From assembly GCF_007860185.1 (NCBI RefSeq), contig NZ_SJPY01000001.1, forward strand, positions 248,001 through 312,000: a stretch of DNA of 64,000 nucleotides. Reading direction: 5' to 3'. How positions within the stretch are numbered: the first letter of the stretch is position 1; the number at the start of each line of letters is the position of its first letter. This document shows, in pieces, positions 1-8,893 of this stretch. Source of the DNA: Novipirellula aureliae. Lineage in GTDB: Bacteria; Planctomycetota; Planctomycetia; Pirellulales; Pirellulaceae. The notes beneath the pieces are model-generated. The model saw only the letters and a list, made by a program, of their open reading frames with translations, searched no databases and was not told the origin of the DNA. Made by a program: the position numbers and the translations under genes.

Positions 1-1357
1 TCCGTTCAACGCCCGCTAAACGCCCCATCAAACTTTTGAGCGACACGCGGACGTCGGCGATATCGAACGATTCCCCCGAAGGATGCACGGATTGTTGAAT
101 CGGCAACGCCTCCATTTTCGAAGCTCCCTCTGCAGCCGCTCGTGTCGCAGCTTCGCCCGCATGCGCCCCATAGACGAGGCCTTCGAGCAAACTGTTGCTG
201 GCCAACCGGTTCGCTCCGTGCAGTCCGCTGCTAGTCGCTTCACCGGCAGCCCAAAGTCCCGGTAGACTGGTCCGCCCTTGGCGATCCACGGTCACCCCAC
301 CGACCATGTAATGAGCACCGGGGCGAACGGGAATTCGGTCGCTGGTGATGTCCAAACCGAACTTGTCGCAGACGTCCGCGATCCCGGGAAACCGCCGCAT
401 CACAATCGCTGGGTCAATGTGCGAAAGATCTAAGTAAACGCACGGGTGTTTGGTTACCGCCATCTGGCGGATGATCGATTGGCTGACGATATCACGGGGG
501 GCCAATTCGGCTCGCGAATCGTATTCGGGCATAAACCGGTTCCCAGTCGCATCGATCAAATAGGCGCCTTCGCCACGGAGTGCTTCGGTGATCAGCGACC
601 GAGACGAACCGGCGATGTAGAGTACGGTCGGATGGAATTGGAAAAATTCCATGTCGCGAAGCTCGACCCCTGCGCGGTAGGCTATCGCCAAACCGTCGCC
701 GGTGGCCACGGGAGGATTGGTCGATTCGCGGTAAACCTGCCCCGCTCCTCCTGTGCAAAGGATTGTCTCTTTGGCCCATACCAATTGCGGACGGTTATTG
801 GCGTCGACAATTACGGCTCCCCGACAACGGCCTTCGTAGGTCAGTAGATCGACGGTGAAGGCATTGTCCCAAATTTCGACATTCGGTAATTCTCTCGTCC
901 GTTTGATGACCGCCCGCATGATCTCTTGCCCCGTTGCGTCGCCACGGGCATGTAAAATTCGTTCACGGCTATGGCCGCCTTCGCGTCCGAGCGCCAAGCT
1001 GCCGTTGAACTGGTCAAACTCCGTGCCCCACTCGATCAACTCCTCGATCCGCCGTGGGCCTTCGCGGATGACCATATCGACCGTGTCGGGATCACAAAGA
1101 TTCCCGCCCGCGACCAGAGTATCTCGCACGTGATCTTCGAACCGATCTTCGGGGGCGATCACGCCCGCGATACCACCTTGGGCGTAATTACTATTCGATT
1201 CACGCAGTCTATCCTTGGTCACAACGAGAACGGATTGATTCGATTCAACCGCATTGGCCGCTCGAAGTCCTGCCAATCCACCACCTATCACCAAAACATC
1301 GGTAAATCGGTGAGAAGCTCGGCGTGAATCGAAGGGCAAAAGGTAGCGAGGAGTCAT
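1..1357 (-). CDS. nadB: L-aspartate oxidase, C-terminus beyond window
   Basis: This flavoenzyme oxidises L-aspartate to iminoaspartate, the first step of bacterial de novo NAD synthesis, which NadA completes. The reading frame is open from the ATG at 1355-1357 to the left edge, giving about 452 codons without a stop, so the 3' end is missing. An FAD-binding dinucleotide motif (VLVIGGGLAGLRAA) lies at about residues 18-31. Further family marks are NYAQGGIAG, MEFFQFHPTVLY and ANRLASNSLLEGLVYG; the last two favour NadB over the related succinate dehydrogenase flavoprotein, as does the absence of adjacent sdh genes. No clear Shine-Dalgarno sequence precedes the start. It is transcribed divergently from psd. 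Confidence 0.9.
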   Translation of the reverse strand, partial: MTPRYLLPFDSRRASHRFTDVLVIGGGLAGLRAANAVESNQSVLVVTKDRLRESNSNYAQGGIAGVIAPEDRFEDHVRDTLVAGGNLCDPDTVDMVIREGPRRIEELIEWGTEFDQFNGSLALGREGGHSRERILHARGDATGQEIMRAVIKRTRELPNVEIWDNAFTVDLLTYEGRCRGAVIVDANNRPQLVWAKETILCTGGAGQVYRESTNPPVATGDGLAIAYRAGVELRDMEFFQFHPTVLYIAGSSRSLITEALRGEGAYLIDATGNRFMPEYDSRAELAPRDIVSQSIIRQMAVTKHPCVYLDLSHIDPAIVMRRFPGIADVCDKFGLDITSDRIPVRPGAHYMVGGVTVDRQGRTSLPGLWAAGEATSSGLHGANRLASNSLLEGLVYGAHAGEAATRAAAEGASKMEALPIQQSVHPSGESFDIADVRVSLKSLMGRLAGVER

Positions 1358-1460
1358 AATGACGAAAAACTCAAAAAAAAATGTTAACGGGGACGAGCTG
1401 GAGGGCGTGTTGAACGGGGGATAGGGAATACTTTGCTAGGGATAAGAATGAGGGTTGCCG

Positions 1461-1516
1461 GTAGTGGATTTTGTCAAAGATCCCCATGCGGAAGGATCTT
1501 GAACAAGATCCACTAC
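1461..1516. repeat. 56-bp palindromic repeat, copy 1
   Basis: This is an imperfect inverted repeat with arms of about 23 bp (1461-1483 and 1494-1516) around a short centre. It starts GTAGTGGAT and ends ATCCACTAC. The same 56-bp layout recurs at 24279-24334 and 27581-27636, and in expanded form at 56563-57038. This copy has the most substitutions in its left arm. It lies between the divergent nadB and psd genes. Confidence 0.85.
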
Positions 1517-1745
1517 CCTAGGATTTGAATCGGACAAGGCTCCCGCGTATCGACATACCCTTGTTATAGCGGATACCCTACCGGTAGATGACCACACCGA
1601 CTTCCTGCTTTCTCCTAAATTTGCTTAAAACTTGATGTCCGATCCACCATCCTGTGTTGCGAAAACGTCTGAGCACGAGACATCGAATGCGGCTGCAGCA
1701 ATGGATCTGGCATTGACGACGATCCAACCTGGCGGGGGGATCGTG

Positions 1746-2630
1746 ATGTCGATTGAATTGGCATGGGGCGGCATAAGACGCTGGTATTTGCGAAAATTTC
1801 GTCCTGGTTATGTCCAACGCATGCTGCAAACTCGACAAGGACACAAAGGATCATTGCCGTTCGACCCCGTCGATCCTCGAGACATCAAGTACTACCGCAA
1901 CCAAGACACCTATTGGTGGGCCGATGCAGATGACCCGTTCCAGTGGCGTGAATCGTTGCCGTTTGTTCGTGTTGGTTTAGCGGAACTCCTTCTGTTGACA
2001 AGTTTTTTCGTATTGCTGGCGTTTCTATCGGTATTTATTTGGTGGCCGTTGAGCTTGCCGGCTCTGATGGTCGCCGCTTTGGTGGTTTATTTTTTTCGTG
2101 ACCCCAAACGTCAAATCCCCGCCCTCCCAGGAACGATCGTCTCCCCCGCCGACGGCCGTCTCGTGCAAATGGAGGCGATTGAGGACCCCGAATTGGGGAA
2201 ATGTATCCAAGTTGGGATTTTTCTTTCCATTTTCAACGTTCATGCCAACCGTGTTTCCCTTCCAGGACGCGTGATTTCGATCCGTTATCACCCCGGAAAA
2301 TTCCTCAATGCTCTGCGACCTGAATCAGCCCGAGAAAATGAGAATTTAGACGTCACGCTCGAAGCCACCGAATCGGCCGCCGATCCCGCTGGCGAACCGT
2401 CACCTGTAACCCGCAAGTACCGGATTCGACAAATAACCGGACAATTTGCACGACGAATTGTGTGCTGGGTTCGACCAGGAGACGTTTTATTGCGCGGTGA
2501 AATGTATGGAATGATTAAACTAGGGTCTCGAACCGAGTTGGTTCTGCCTGACGATGGAAATTTAGATATCACCGCCAAGATCGGCGACAAGCTCAAAGCC
2601 GGCAGCAGCGTGATTGGTCAATACAAGTAA
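1746..2630 (+). CDS. psd: phosphatidylserine decarboxylase proenzyme
   Basis: The enzyme decarboxylates phosphatidylserine to phosphatidylethanolamine at the membrane, using a pyruvoyl group made by self-cleavage. Family marks are SPADGRLV, the HANRVSLPGRV segment and a C-terminal AGSSVIGQYK, where the GSS serine would become the pyruvoyl group of the small subunit. Two membrane-leaning stretches sit near residues 75-120. The frame also opens upstream at an ATG at 1635, but those 37 residues look unstructured; the ATG at 1746 follows a GGGGGGA stretch and is preferred, giving 294 residues. pssA follows 17 bp downstream, so substrate-making and substrate-using enzymes are probably one transcription unit. 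Confidence 0.9.
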   Translation: MSIELAWGGIRRWYLRKFRPGYVQRMLQTRQGHKGSLPFDPVDPRDIKYYRNQDTYWWADADDPFQWRESLPFVRVGLAELLLLTSFFVLLAFLSVFIWWPLSLPALMVAALVVYFFRDPKRQIPALPGTIVSPADGRLVQMEAIEDPELGKCIQVGIFLSIFNVHANRVSLPGRVISIRYHPGKFLNALRPESARENENLDVTLEATESAADPAGEPSPVTRKYRIRQITGQFARRIVCWVRPGDVLLRGEMYGMIKLGSRTELVLPDDGNLDITAKIGDKLKAGSSVIGQYK

Positions 2631-2647
2631 ATCAGCCGCGATAAAAC

Positions 2648-3658
2648 ATGAGCGAATTGAAAAAAACGCTATTTGGAAACCAGCCAATGTCCCATCACGA
2701 CGACCAAGACCATTTGGAGAATGGAGACTTTGTGGAGGAGGATACGATCGAAGATTCCGATGGCTTCGATCAAGCTGAACTTGAGCCCAATGAAATAGAA
2801 GAATCGCGTGTTCGTCGAAAGTTGGGGTCGCGACTTCGTAGGCGGCGAAAAGGCAAACGTTCCAAGCGGCGAATCAACCTTGCGTTTTTGCCCACCATCT
2901 TGACACTCGGAAATGCCGTTTGCGGGTTAGCAGCAATCTCCGTCGCCGTTAGCGTGAATTTGCCCTGGGCCGACGAGACGAAATTGTTTGTTGCGGGCGT
3001 ATTGATCTTTGCGGGCATGGTCTTTGACGCGCTCGATGGTTCCGCAGCCCGGATGACAGGCCAAGAAAGCCGCTTCGGTGCCGAACTAGACAGTCTCTGC
3101 GATGTGATCACGTTCGGGGTGGCTCCCGCGGTTATCGTTTGGCGACTCAGTGATGTCTTTCCTCAAAAGCTAAGCTGGGCAATCGGCGTTCTGTTTACGC
3201 TGTGCGTCCTCATCCGACTAGCTCGGTTCAATGTCGAAACCGATGACGACGATGCACACGATGGCTTCGACGGACTTCCAAGCCCAGCTGCTGCGGGTAC
3301 GATTGCCGCATTTGCAATCGCCTTGCCCGATGTCGCTGCCATTGCAACAGACCCTTACTACCCTGAATTCCTCCGTTCGATTGCCCGCTTTGCTCTCGAT
3401 TCGTCACATTACGTCGTTCCCGCGTTAGCAGTTTGCCTAGCCTACTTGATGACTTCAAGATTCCAGTACGTTCATATCTTCCAACAGGTTATCCGAGGTC
3501 GATGGACAACCCACCAATTCGGAAAAGCATTGTTTACGATCGTGATCGGATTCCTGCTGCACTGGGTCGCGCTACCCATCGGATTCTGCTACTACGCTTT
3601 CGCTCCGCCAATCAGACAACTGTTTCGACGAAACGAACCAGTGACAAATGACAAATGA
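2648..3658 (+). CDS. pssA: CDP-diacylglycerol-serine O-phosphatidyltransferase
   Basis: It makes phosphatidylserine from CDP-diacylglycerol and serine, the substrate of the psd product encoded just upstream. The CDP-alcohol phosphatidyltransferase signature is complete: D130-G131, A134-R135, G144, D148 and D152 with the expected spacing. Several hydrophobic segments follow. The first 75 residues are unusual: an acidic stretch (about 20-52) is followed by a strongly basic one (about 53-76) before the membrane domain. Type II PssA proteins normally begin close to the membrane domain, so this cytosolic tail is an extension of unknown role. The 336-residue length is consistent with the family plus the tail. 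Confidence 0.9.
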   Translation: MSELKKTLFGNQPMSHHDDQDHLENGDFVEEDTIEDSDGFDQAELEPNEIEESRVRRKLGSRLRRRRKGKRSKRRINLAFLPTILTLGNAVCGLAAISVAVSVNLPWADETKLFVAGVLIFAGMVFDALDGSAARMTGQESRFGAELDSLCDVITFGVAPAVIVWRLSDVFPQKLSWAIGVLFTLCVLIRLARFNVETDDDDAHDGFDGLPSPAAAGTIAAFAIALPDVAAIATDPYYPEFLRSIARFALDSSHYVVPALAVCLAYLMTSRFQYVHIFQQVIRGRWTTHQFGKALFTIVIGFLLHWVALPIGFCYYAFAPPIRQLFRRNEPVTNDK

Positions 3659-3670
3659 ACTCGAAGCACA

Positions 3671-3731
3671 TTTGATGACGGACCCAGTTTGATGACGGAC
3701 CCAGTTTGATGGCGGACCAAGTTTGATGGCG
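3671..3731. repeat. 17-bp tandem repeat, about 3.5 copies
   Basis: The unit TTTGATGACGGACCCAG occurs at 3671-3687 and 3688-3704, with a variant at 3705-3721 and a partial fourth copy from 3722. It lies 12 bp after the pssA stop, in the 260-bp gap between the convergent pssA and glycine-zipper genes. No hairpin is obvious. The rest of that gap holds nothing I recognise. Confidence 0.8.
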
Positions 3732-3918
3732 TTCTGGTTGGTAAGTTAAGCGTGCGAATGAGCTTCCATCCGACTACCGTCGGATAATAGCTTGCGCGTC
3801 CGCTCGGACCAGGCTGGAGCTATCGGATGCTTCGAGCTGTTTTCCTGACTCGCTAGAGTATTTTTTATTTTCGGCTGTTCAGCAGAATCTGTGGGTGAAA
3901 AGGAAGTTGATTGGGCTG

Positions 3919-4539
3919 CTAGTGGAAACCTTGGATCGGACCGGGGGGAACCAGTTCGATTTCCGATTCCCAAACAGGATTTTGAATCGGAGGTGGTGCC
4001 TGCATGACTTGAATCACGACTTCCGAAACGCCATTTTCATGCAACGCGATGATGTCGCGAACACTCAACGGAGACGTTGTGCCGTATCGCTGGATTTGTG
4101 CAATGATTGCCGAGTCAGGGACCCCTTGGCGGACCATCGTGGCGACGTCCAACGGAGACAGGGGGCCAGCGACAAAGTTGCCGTGAGGCGGAGGTATGAC
4201 GACCGGCTGCCCGCGGAAAGGTGGCTGCGGTTGCGAATGGTACGGGTACTGCGGTTGAGGTACCACGTGGTAGGACGGATGACCATGATGATAATAATTT
4301 TGGTGCTCAATCCTGCGATCTTTTTCGTTGCCGATCGCACCGCCTGCAATTGCTCCGACAGCACCACCAATCAACGCGCCAGCGGTTTCGTTGTTCCCCG
4401 AATCGCCAATCGCCGCACCGATTGCGGCGCCCGCTAACCCGCCAAGCAATGCACCGCGTCGCCGATGTGTACGGTTCTGCGCTTGCGTTTCACAGGCGAC
4501 AAACAGGAACAAAAATGTCAGAACAATTGTCTTTTTCAT
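3919..4539 (-). CDS. glycine-zipper envelope protein
   Basis: A 206-residue exported protein. The N-terminus is a signal sequence (MKKTIVLTFLFLFVACETQA) ending either in a poor lipobox before C16 or a signal peptidase I site after TQA. Residues about 29-75 form a glycine zipper (GGLAGAAIGAAIGD, GGAVGAIAGGAIGN), a motif of outer-membrane or envelope proteins that pack by small residues. A His/Tyr/Pro-rich linker follows (about 80-120), and then a compact C-terminal segment, about 130-180, that may be a small helical domain. Exact function is unknown. The next gene on the same strand also encodes a small exported protein. Confidence 0.75.
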   Translation of the reverse strand: MKKTIVLTFLFLFVACETQAQNRTHRRRGALLGGLAGAAIGAAIGDSGNNETAGALIGGAVGAIAGGAIGNEKDRRIEHQNYYHHGHPSYHVVPQPQYPYHSQPQPPFRGQPVVIPPPHGNFVAGPLSPLDVATMVRQGVPDSAIIAQIQRYGTTSPLSVRDIIALHENGVSEVVIQVMQAPPPIQNPVWESEIELVPPGPIQGFH

Positions 4540-4599
4540 AATAGAATCTTTCTAGGCGAACGGCTGCTGATTTCTCACCTGCCTTTGGAAGTGGATCTT

Positions 4600-4860
4600 C
4601 TATTCGCTGCTCGCCTTATCGTCACGAACGAGAATGCTCTTACCGAAAATCCGTGTCATCTCTTCTTCACTCATGAAGGGACGCTGGCTCGGTTGATAAC
4701 CGGCATTCGCATGGAACGTCGATCGCGCGTTTGCAGCGGCTTGCGTTTGGTAAGCTGACCGTGCCGAGCGACTCGAGCGAAAGCCACCGAAAGGTCCTGC
4801 AGCGAAGCTGGAGCTGCCAAGAACCAAAACGATGAATAAAGAAATGGCAAAGCGTTTCAT
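4600..4860 (-). CDS. small secreted protein, unknown function
   Basis: An 86-residue protein beginning with a convincing signal peptide (MKRFAISLFIVLVLGSSSFAA). The mature part is rich in Ser, Ala and Arg and ends with a segment that includes SEEEMTRIFGK. The frame runs 23 codons further upstream, but the ATG at 4858-4860 is chosen because it places the signal peptide at the N-terminus. It lies upstream of the glycine-zipper gene on the same strand with a 60-bp gap, so the two may be co-transcribed. No known domain is recognised. Confidence 0.65.
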   Translation of the reverse strand: MKRFAISLFIVLVLGSSSFAAGPFGGFRSSRSARSAYQTQAAANARSTFHANAGYQPSQRPFMSEEEMTRIFGKSILVRDDKASSE

Positions 4861-5252
4861 GAAATCAGTCTGTCGTGAAAGGTAGGAGAGTCTTCGGATC
4901 TTCCTTAGTTTTGCCCATAAGATGGCCAAACACGAATAGAATCGCCTTACCGGTTGCAGCGAATGAAACTTTCACTAGGGACGATAACGGATAGAGCGAT
5001 TGCAGCGATCAGCTAGTCAACAGAAATCGAACGGGAGTAACCTTGGGAACATGAGCCTTCACCAATCGACACCAACAGCGGACGGCAGGTCGCCGAGAAA
5101 ATGGACGGACCGACAGGCACGGTTGGTCGCTGGCTCACCCCTGCCAAGACGTTGGGCCTTGTCGTTCGCACCGAAACTCATCGCGGATGGATTCCGCTAT
5201 CTCCCTAGCCATCCCAAAAACGCTTACTCGCGTTCGCCCATGCAATTTTTGG
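4861..5252. other. gap without recognisable gene
   Basis: These 392 bp contain only short open frames with no protein-like features. No hairpin, repeat or RNA gene was recognised. It should contain the promoter of the small secreted protein. Confidence 0.5.
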
Positions 5253-5756
5253 TTATCCGCCGTTTTTGGATTTGGGGTTGCTATAGCGACTCAGATCGGG
5301 CGTAGTCGATTTGGAAAGCAGGTCATCATAAGCACCGCGTGCGAACACGCAAAGAGCGTGTTGCGATGAATCGTCATCGTGAAACCCGGTTGTCGCAATG
5401 CCGATTTCCAGATAGACGAGAAAGCCGAAGCATTCACGCGGGCTCGCGTCGAATCGCAGTAGGGTTGGGTTTGGATCGACGCATGAATCTCGAGTCCAGA
5501 TTTCCGTGCCGTTGAGCGAAACGGAAATGCCATTCGGAATCAATCCGACGTGATTGAGGGCATCGTCGTTCGAGAAACCAATGTTCAAGTCTGGGTTAGT
5601 CCACGAATGTGAAAACCCGCTTTTGTTCCATAGCGTTGAGATTTGTTGCGGTGCACCAAGCAGCGCATGCACCGCCTCGGCGGACATGCCAAATTGAAGC
5701 GGCAGCGCGCCGATGTATGGAGTAATTTCAAAATTGTGGTTACGCAACGCGGTCAT
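5253..5756 (-). CDS. hypothetical protein, GM-x-EV-x-LLG motif
   Basis: A 167-residue protein of unknown function, apparently cytosolic. Near its start it carries ITPYIGALPLQFGMS followed by EAVHALLGAP, a pattern seen in small uncharacterised proteins that are sometimes encoded beside toxins or restriction systems. The remainder has a beta-rich look, with DLNIGFSNDDALNHVGL and FGFLVYLEIGI. The frame extends to an ATG at 5894, but the conserved-looking part begins after the ATG at 5756. It sits next to a decayed restriction locus; an immunity-type role is speculation. Confidence 0.55.
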   Translation of the reverse strand: MTALRNHNFEITPYIGALPLQFGMSAEAVHALLGAPQQISTLWNKSGFSHSWTNPDLNIGFSNDDALNHVGLIPNGISVSLNGTEIWTRDSCVDPNPTLLRFDASPRECFGFLVYLEIGIATTGFHDDDSSQHALCVFARGAYDDLLSKSTTPDLSRYSNPKSKNGG

Positions 5757-5899
5757 AGGGCAGGCGGATTCGAGTCGGATAACGAAGTCATTACCGCCGG
5801 TTGTTCCGACAACAAGTGGCAAAATCGGGTGTTCTCGTCGGTTGATGAGATCCAGCCGAGTCGCGATTATCGCCGGCTCAAAACTCTGCGCCAACAGTT

Positions 5900-6250
5900 T
5901 GTGTGGCTAATTCCACGCGGTGGCGACAACACGATCGGCGAATGGTCCCCGTATTTCACACAAAGCACTGGTTCGCTCATGGATGAGACAACGCCAACAC
6001 GAATCTACAACGACGGGCCTTGCCACCCTCGAACAAAGCTAGCGGTTGAAGCGGAGAAAGCGTATCGTGATTGGTTCGCTAAGACCGCGATGGGTGTTCC
6101 GGCTTGGACGCAGCCGAATGAGATGCTGTTTGACCAATTCATGTTGGCCAGGGCGGTCATAAAAAACAAAGCCGTTGTTGGTGCGGACCATGGCGTTTGT
6201 GTGTTTCGGCCAGACCATCCGATCGAAGCGTCGAAGACTCGCGGGCAAGC
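5900..6250. other. ambiguous stretch downstream of hsdR remnant
   Basis: Both strands have long open frames here (plus strand 5643-6395, minus strand 6039-6314), but they contradict each other and overlap the clearer genes on either side. Neither shows a domain I recognise. The likeliest reading is eroded coding DNA belonging to the adjacent restriction-modification locus or to a lost neighbour. Confidence 0.4.
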
Positions 6251-6895
6251 TCAGGCAGCGTGGATCGCTATCGAAGACGGGCGGCATTTCCGTCGCGAAG
6301 GTATTGATACGCAAACGATTCGTTCAGTTGCCGAAGCCAAGTCGCGGCGACTACTGCGTCTGAGGATCAGCAGTTCCAACTCCGCTTTCTTGTAGAAGCC
6401 CTGAACTCGGCGCGGCGCGTAGACGCAATCGTCCCAGATCCAATATTCGTAGCCGTTGGTGTAAAAAATGATCGGTCGCTGTCCATACATCGCTTCCAGG
6501 CAATCGGCATACAGCTTTGCCTGCTGTTCCCCGACTCGTGGGTCGCGTCGCGTCCGTTTGGCCTCGACCACCGCCAGCGGTTTACCATCGTCGCCCCACA
6601 GCACGTAGTCGACAAAGCCAATGTCGCCTTTCGCTCCGCGAAAGGCGCGTTCATCGGCGGTGCTACTTTCGCGGAGAGAAAGGCGACTATTCATCCCCGT
6701 CACGGGGAACTCGCGATCACGCTTTTGATCAAGCGGCCAGCCGGATTCTTTCAACCATTCGTCGATCCAGCGATCTCGGGTTTCAGCTTCGTTGTAATCG
6801 TGATCGTCCTGAATCTTCTCGGCAGCCTTTTTCGCCTTGGCTACTTCCGTGCGAAGCAACTTGATCTCGACATCCAGCTTGTCCTTGTCGGCCAA
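6251..6895 (-). pseudogene. hsdR: type I restriction enzyme R subunit, N-terminal remnant
   Basis: Only the N-terminal fifth of a type I restriction endonuclease motor subunit remains. Residues about 30-60 (HDYNEAETRDRWIDEWLKES, then GWPLDQ) and about 93-150 match the HsdR nuclease domain. The PD-(D/E)xK-like core is visible as GFVDYVLWGDDGKP, then VVEAK, followed by QAKLYADCLE and IIFYTNGYEYWIWDD. Homology fades near 6311, after LASATERIV, and the frame ends at 6251, so the helicase domains are gone. A palindromic element is inserted in frame (6623-6687). The remnant cannot cut DNA without its motor. It continues the minus-strand order hsdM-hsdS-hsdR. Confidence 0.8.
6623..6687. repeat. 65-bp palindromic insertion within hsdR
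   Basis: The left arm (6623-6644) and right arm (6666-6687) are inverted copies of each other with one mismatch in 22 bp; the left arm begins GTCGCCTTTC. On the hsdR strand the element reads through as SRLSLRESSTADERAFRGAK, exactly where intact HsdR proteins have only a few residues between VTGM and the GFVDYVLWG strand. It therefore entered the gene without breaking the frame. Confidence 0.8.
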
Positions 6896-6938
6896 CAGCA
6901 GAAGTGGAACAGTTCTTCGACCGTTGAAACGGCGTCCG

Positions 6939-7007
6939 CTTCGAAAGCGGCGGAAGGGGAATCTTTAGAGCTCGCAACACTTCGCGAGTAATAACGCCCT
7001 GCGCCAT
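6939..7007 (-). pseudogene. possible hsdS C-terminal remnant
   Basis: A short stretch reads MAQGVITREVLRALKIPLPP followed by LSK, resembling the end of a target-recognition domain in type I specificity subunits, where TREDLRxxxIPLPPL is common. It then runs into unrelated sequence. The position between the hsdM and hsdR remnants fits. The evidence is only about 20 residues, so this is tentative. Confidence 0.4.
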
Positions 7008-7135
7008 ACCCTGCGACTTAGCTCACATGAACGCGACGTTGGTTGCAAGAAAATGATAAAGGTAGTCCGCGTCAAGCGAGTCACTTGGCCGAACGGCGGC
7101 GACTGATTGCCCGATAGCACAGTCGATACTTTGGT

Positions 7136-7441
7136 TTACTTTTCCAACTCACTCAATATCACTTGCGGGGGGCGATGGTCGACTTCTTCGTGGACGACTT
7201 CCTTGTAGCGGTTGATCGACAAGTCGTAACCCTGCTCGACAATGTCCGACTTCGGCACGCAAAAGCTCTGCGCCGTCCGCTCGTTGAAACCCTTGGGACA
7301 CCCGCGGCTAGCGGGCTTGAGCAACCGCAGGAACAGCGTCAGAAACAGCAGCTCGGTCTTCTTGGTCTTGACGATTTGCAACAAGTCCTTGGCACAGCTC
7401 TCGTAATCCAGCGAGCCAGCGAACGGAGGATTGGCCAGCAC
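7136..7441 (-). pseudogene. hsdM: type I DNA methyltransferase M subunit remnant
   Basis: The fragment begins with ANPPFAGSLDYE, the NPPF catalytic motif of N6-adenine methyltransferases, followed by LLQIVKTKKTELLFLTLFLR and LLKP, typical of HsdM. The protein then jumps to FNERTAQSFCVPKSDIVEQG and YDLSINRYKEVVHEE, which in intact HsdM lies further downstream, so an internal segment is deleted or scrambled. The N-terminal part is missing; an eroded frame continues to about 7530. With no S-adenosylmethionine-binding N-terminal half it should be inactive. Confidence 0.75.
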
Positions 7442-7588
7442 CAGCGAGCCCCAAAGAGAATATGCTGACTGGCAAAGAACCGCTTCACCGTGTTTTCATT
7501 CAAGTTGTGGCGGATCAAACACAACCACATTCATGTTTCCGCTATCTGAACGAATGGGATTGACCGACCTATTGGTTTCCCAAGAAAT

Positions 7589-8677
7589 TTAGGCTTGGCG
7601 ATTTCGCCGTAATTGCCCACACGCAGCATCGATCTCGCTGCCTTTGCGTTGACGAAACATCACGTTAATCCCTCGAGTGACCAAAATCTCTTTGAATCGC
7701 GAGATCGATTTTGGACTCGGCGTCTTGTATGGCAAGCCCGAAACCAAGTTGTAAGGGATCACATTTAGCATCGCCGTGCGATGACGAAGAAGTGACGCCA
7801 AAGACTCAGCACAATCGTCGCTATCGTTGACACCACCGAGCAGCACATACTCAAACGTCAACCGACGACCACTGACGTCAAAGTAGCGGTCCGCTGCATC
7901 CAAAATCGCCTTGATGCCGATCTTCTTGTTGACGGGAACCAATTGAGTTCGAAGCTCGTCATGGGGCGCGTGTAAACTGACAGCCAAATTGTAGGCTACA
8001 CCATGCTTCGACAATCGATCGATTGCAGGCGGCAAGCCAACTGTACTAATCGTGATCCGCCGAGGACTAATCCCCAAGCCTTCGGGGCTACGAGCGACAT
8101 CGAGGGTCGCCAGAACATGATCCAAGTTCGCCAGCGGTTCGCCCATACCCATCATCACGATATGGCTGAGTCGTTCTTCCGCCTGCAAACGCGATTGCAG
8201 CCTCAGCATTTGTTCGAGAATCTCACCACGCGAGAGATTGCGGTCGACACCATCGAGCCCGCTCGCACAAAAGACGCATCCCATCGCACATCCGACTTGG
8301 CTGCTGACACAGATACTTCGTCTCGTTCCATCACGCAGTAAAACACACTCGACCTCGCCACCATCAAAAAGCCGAATCAATAGCTTGTCGGTGCCATCGG
8401 GCGAACTTGTAATCGCCGACTGTGACGCTTTGAAAATGACAAACGCACGATCGAGTTCGTCGCGAAGCGTCTTCGGCAAATTGGTCATCTCCTCGAACGA
8501 TGTCGCACGTTTCTGATAAACCCAATTCCAAATCTGCTTCGCTCGAAACGCTGGCTGCCCCTTTTCTTTGAGCCAATCCGACAACGACGACTGGTCCCAG
8601 TCGAGCAAATGTTGACGTTGGTCGTCCGAATGAATGGACGGCGTTTCGGTAGGCAGGGTGACTACAGGAAGGGTCAA
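7589..8677 (-). CDS. rlmN: 23S rRNA (adenine-C2)-methyltransferase
   Basis: A radical-SAM enzyme that methylates A2503 of 23S rRNA and, in some bacteria, A37 of tRNAs. The [4Fe-4S]-binding CxxxCxxC motif is C130, C134 and C137. MGMGEPLANLDHVL and FEYVLLGGVND are family signatures, and a C-terminal cysteine in SEIDAACGQLR corresponds to the second catalytic cysteine. The 362-residue length is normal. The start at 8677 gives a short low-complexity lead before the conserved N-terminal domain. It stands alone, with remnants of a restriction locus downstream and a TolC-like gene upstream. Confidence 0.93.
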   Translation of the reverse strand: MTLPVVTLPTETPSIHSDDQRQHLLDWDQSSLSDWLKEKGQPAFRAKQIWNWVYQKRATSFEEMTNLPKTLRDELDRAFVIFKASQSAITSSPDGTDKLLIRLFDGGEVECVLLRDGTRRSICVSSQVGCAMGCVFCASGLDGVDRNLSRGEILEQMLRLQSRLQAEERLSHIVMMGMGEPLANLDHVLATLDVARSPEGLGISPRRITISTVGLPPAIDRLSKHGVAYNLAVSLHAPHDELRTQLVPVNKKIGIKAILDAADRYFDVSGRRLTFEYVLLGGVNDSDDCAESLASLLRHRTAMLNVIPYNLVSGLPYKTPSPKSISRFKEILVTRGINVMFRQRKGSEIDAACGQLRRNRQA

Positions 8678-8893
8678 GGGATCGGTCCGCAGAACAGGGG
8701 TGATGAGTTCGGTTCAGCGCGTGCCTAGCGGGCCGCGCGAACCACATTGCTAACGCGAGGTCGGTTGGGTACGCGGTTTAGGGGGCGAGGTATGCCGCGT
8801 GTCTCGCTGATTCGCCAAGCGATGCCCACGGGGCAAAACCCGAAATACAATCCCGAAATATAATCCCCGCTACGAGAAATAGACAGCCGACGA

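Noticed and set aside
3746-3973. Small minus-strand gene (75 codons) at the end of the glycine-zipper gene
   Set aside because: It overlaps the 3' end of the glycine-zipper frame and has no recognisable start context or domain.
5643-6395. 250-codon plus-strand gene
   Set aside because: It overlaps the hypothetical gene at 5253-5756 and the hsdR remnant, and shows no domain, signal or family pattern.
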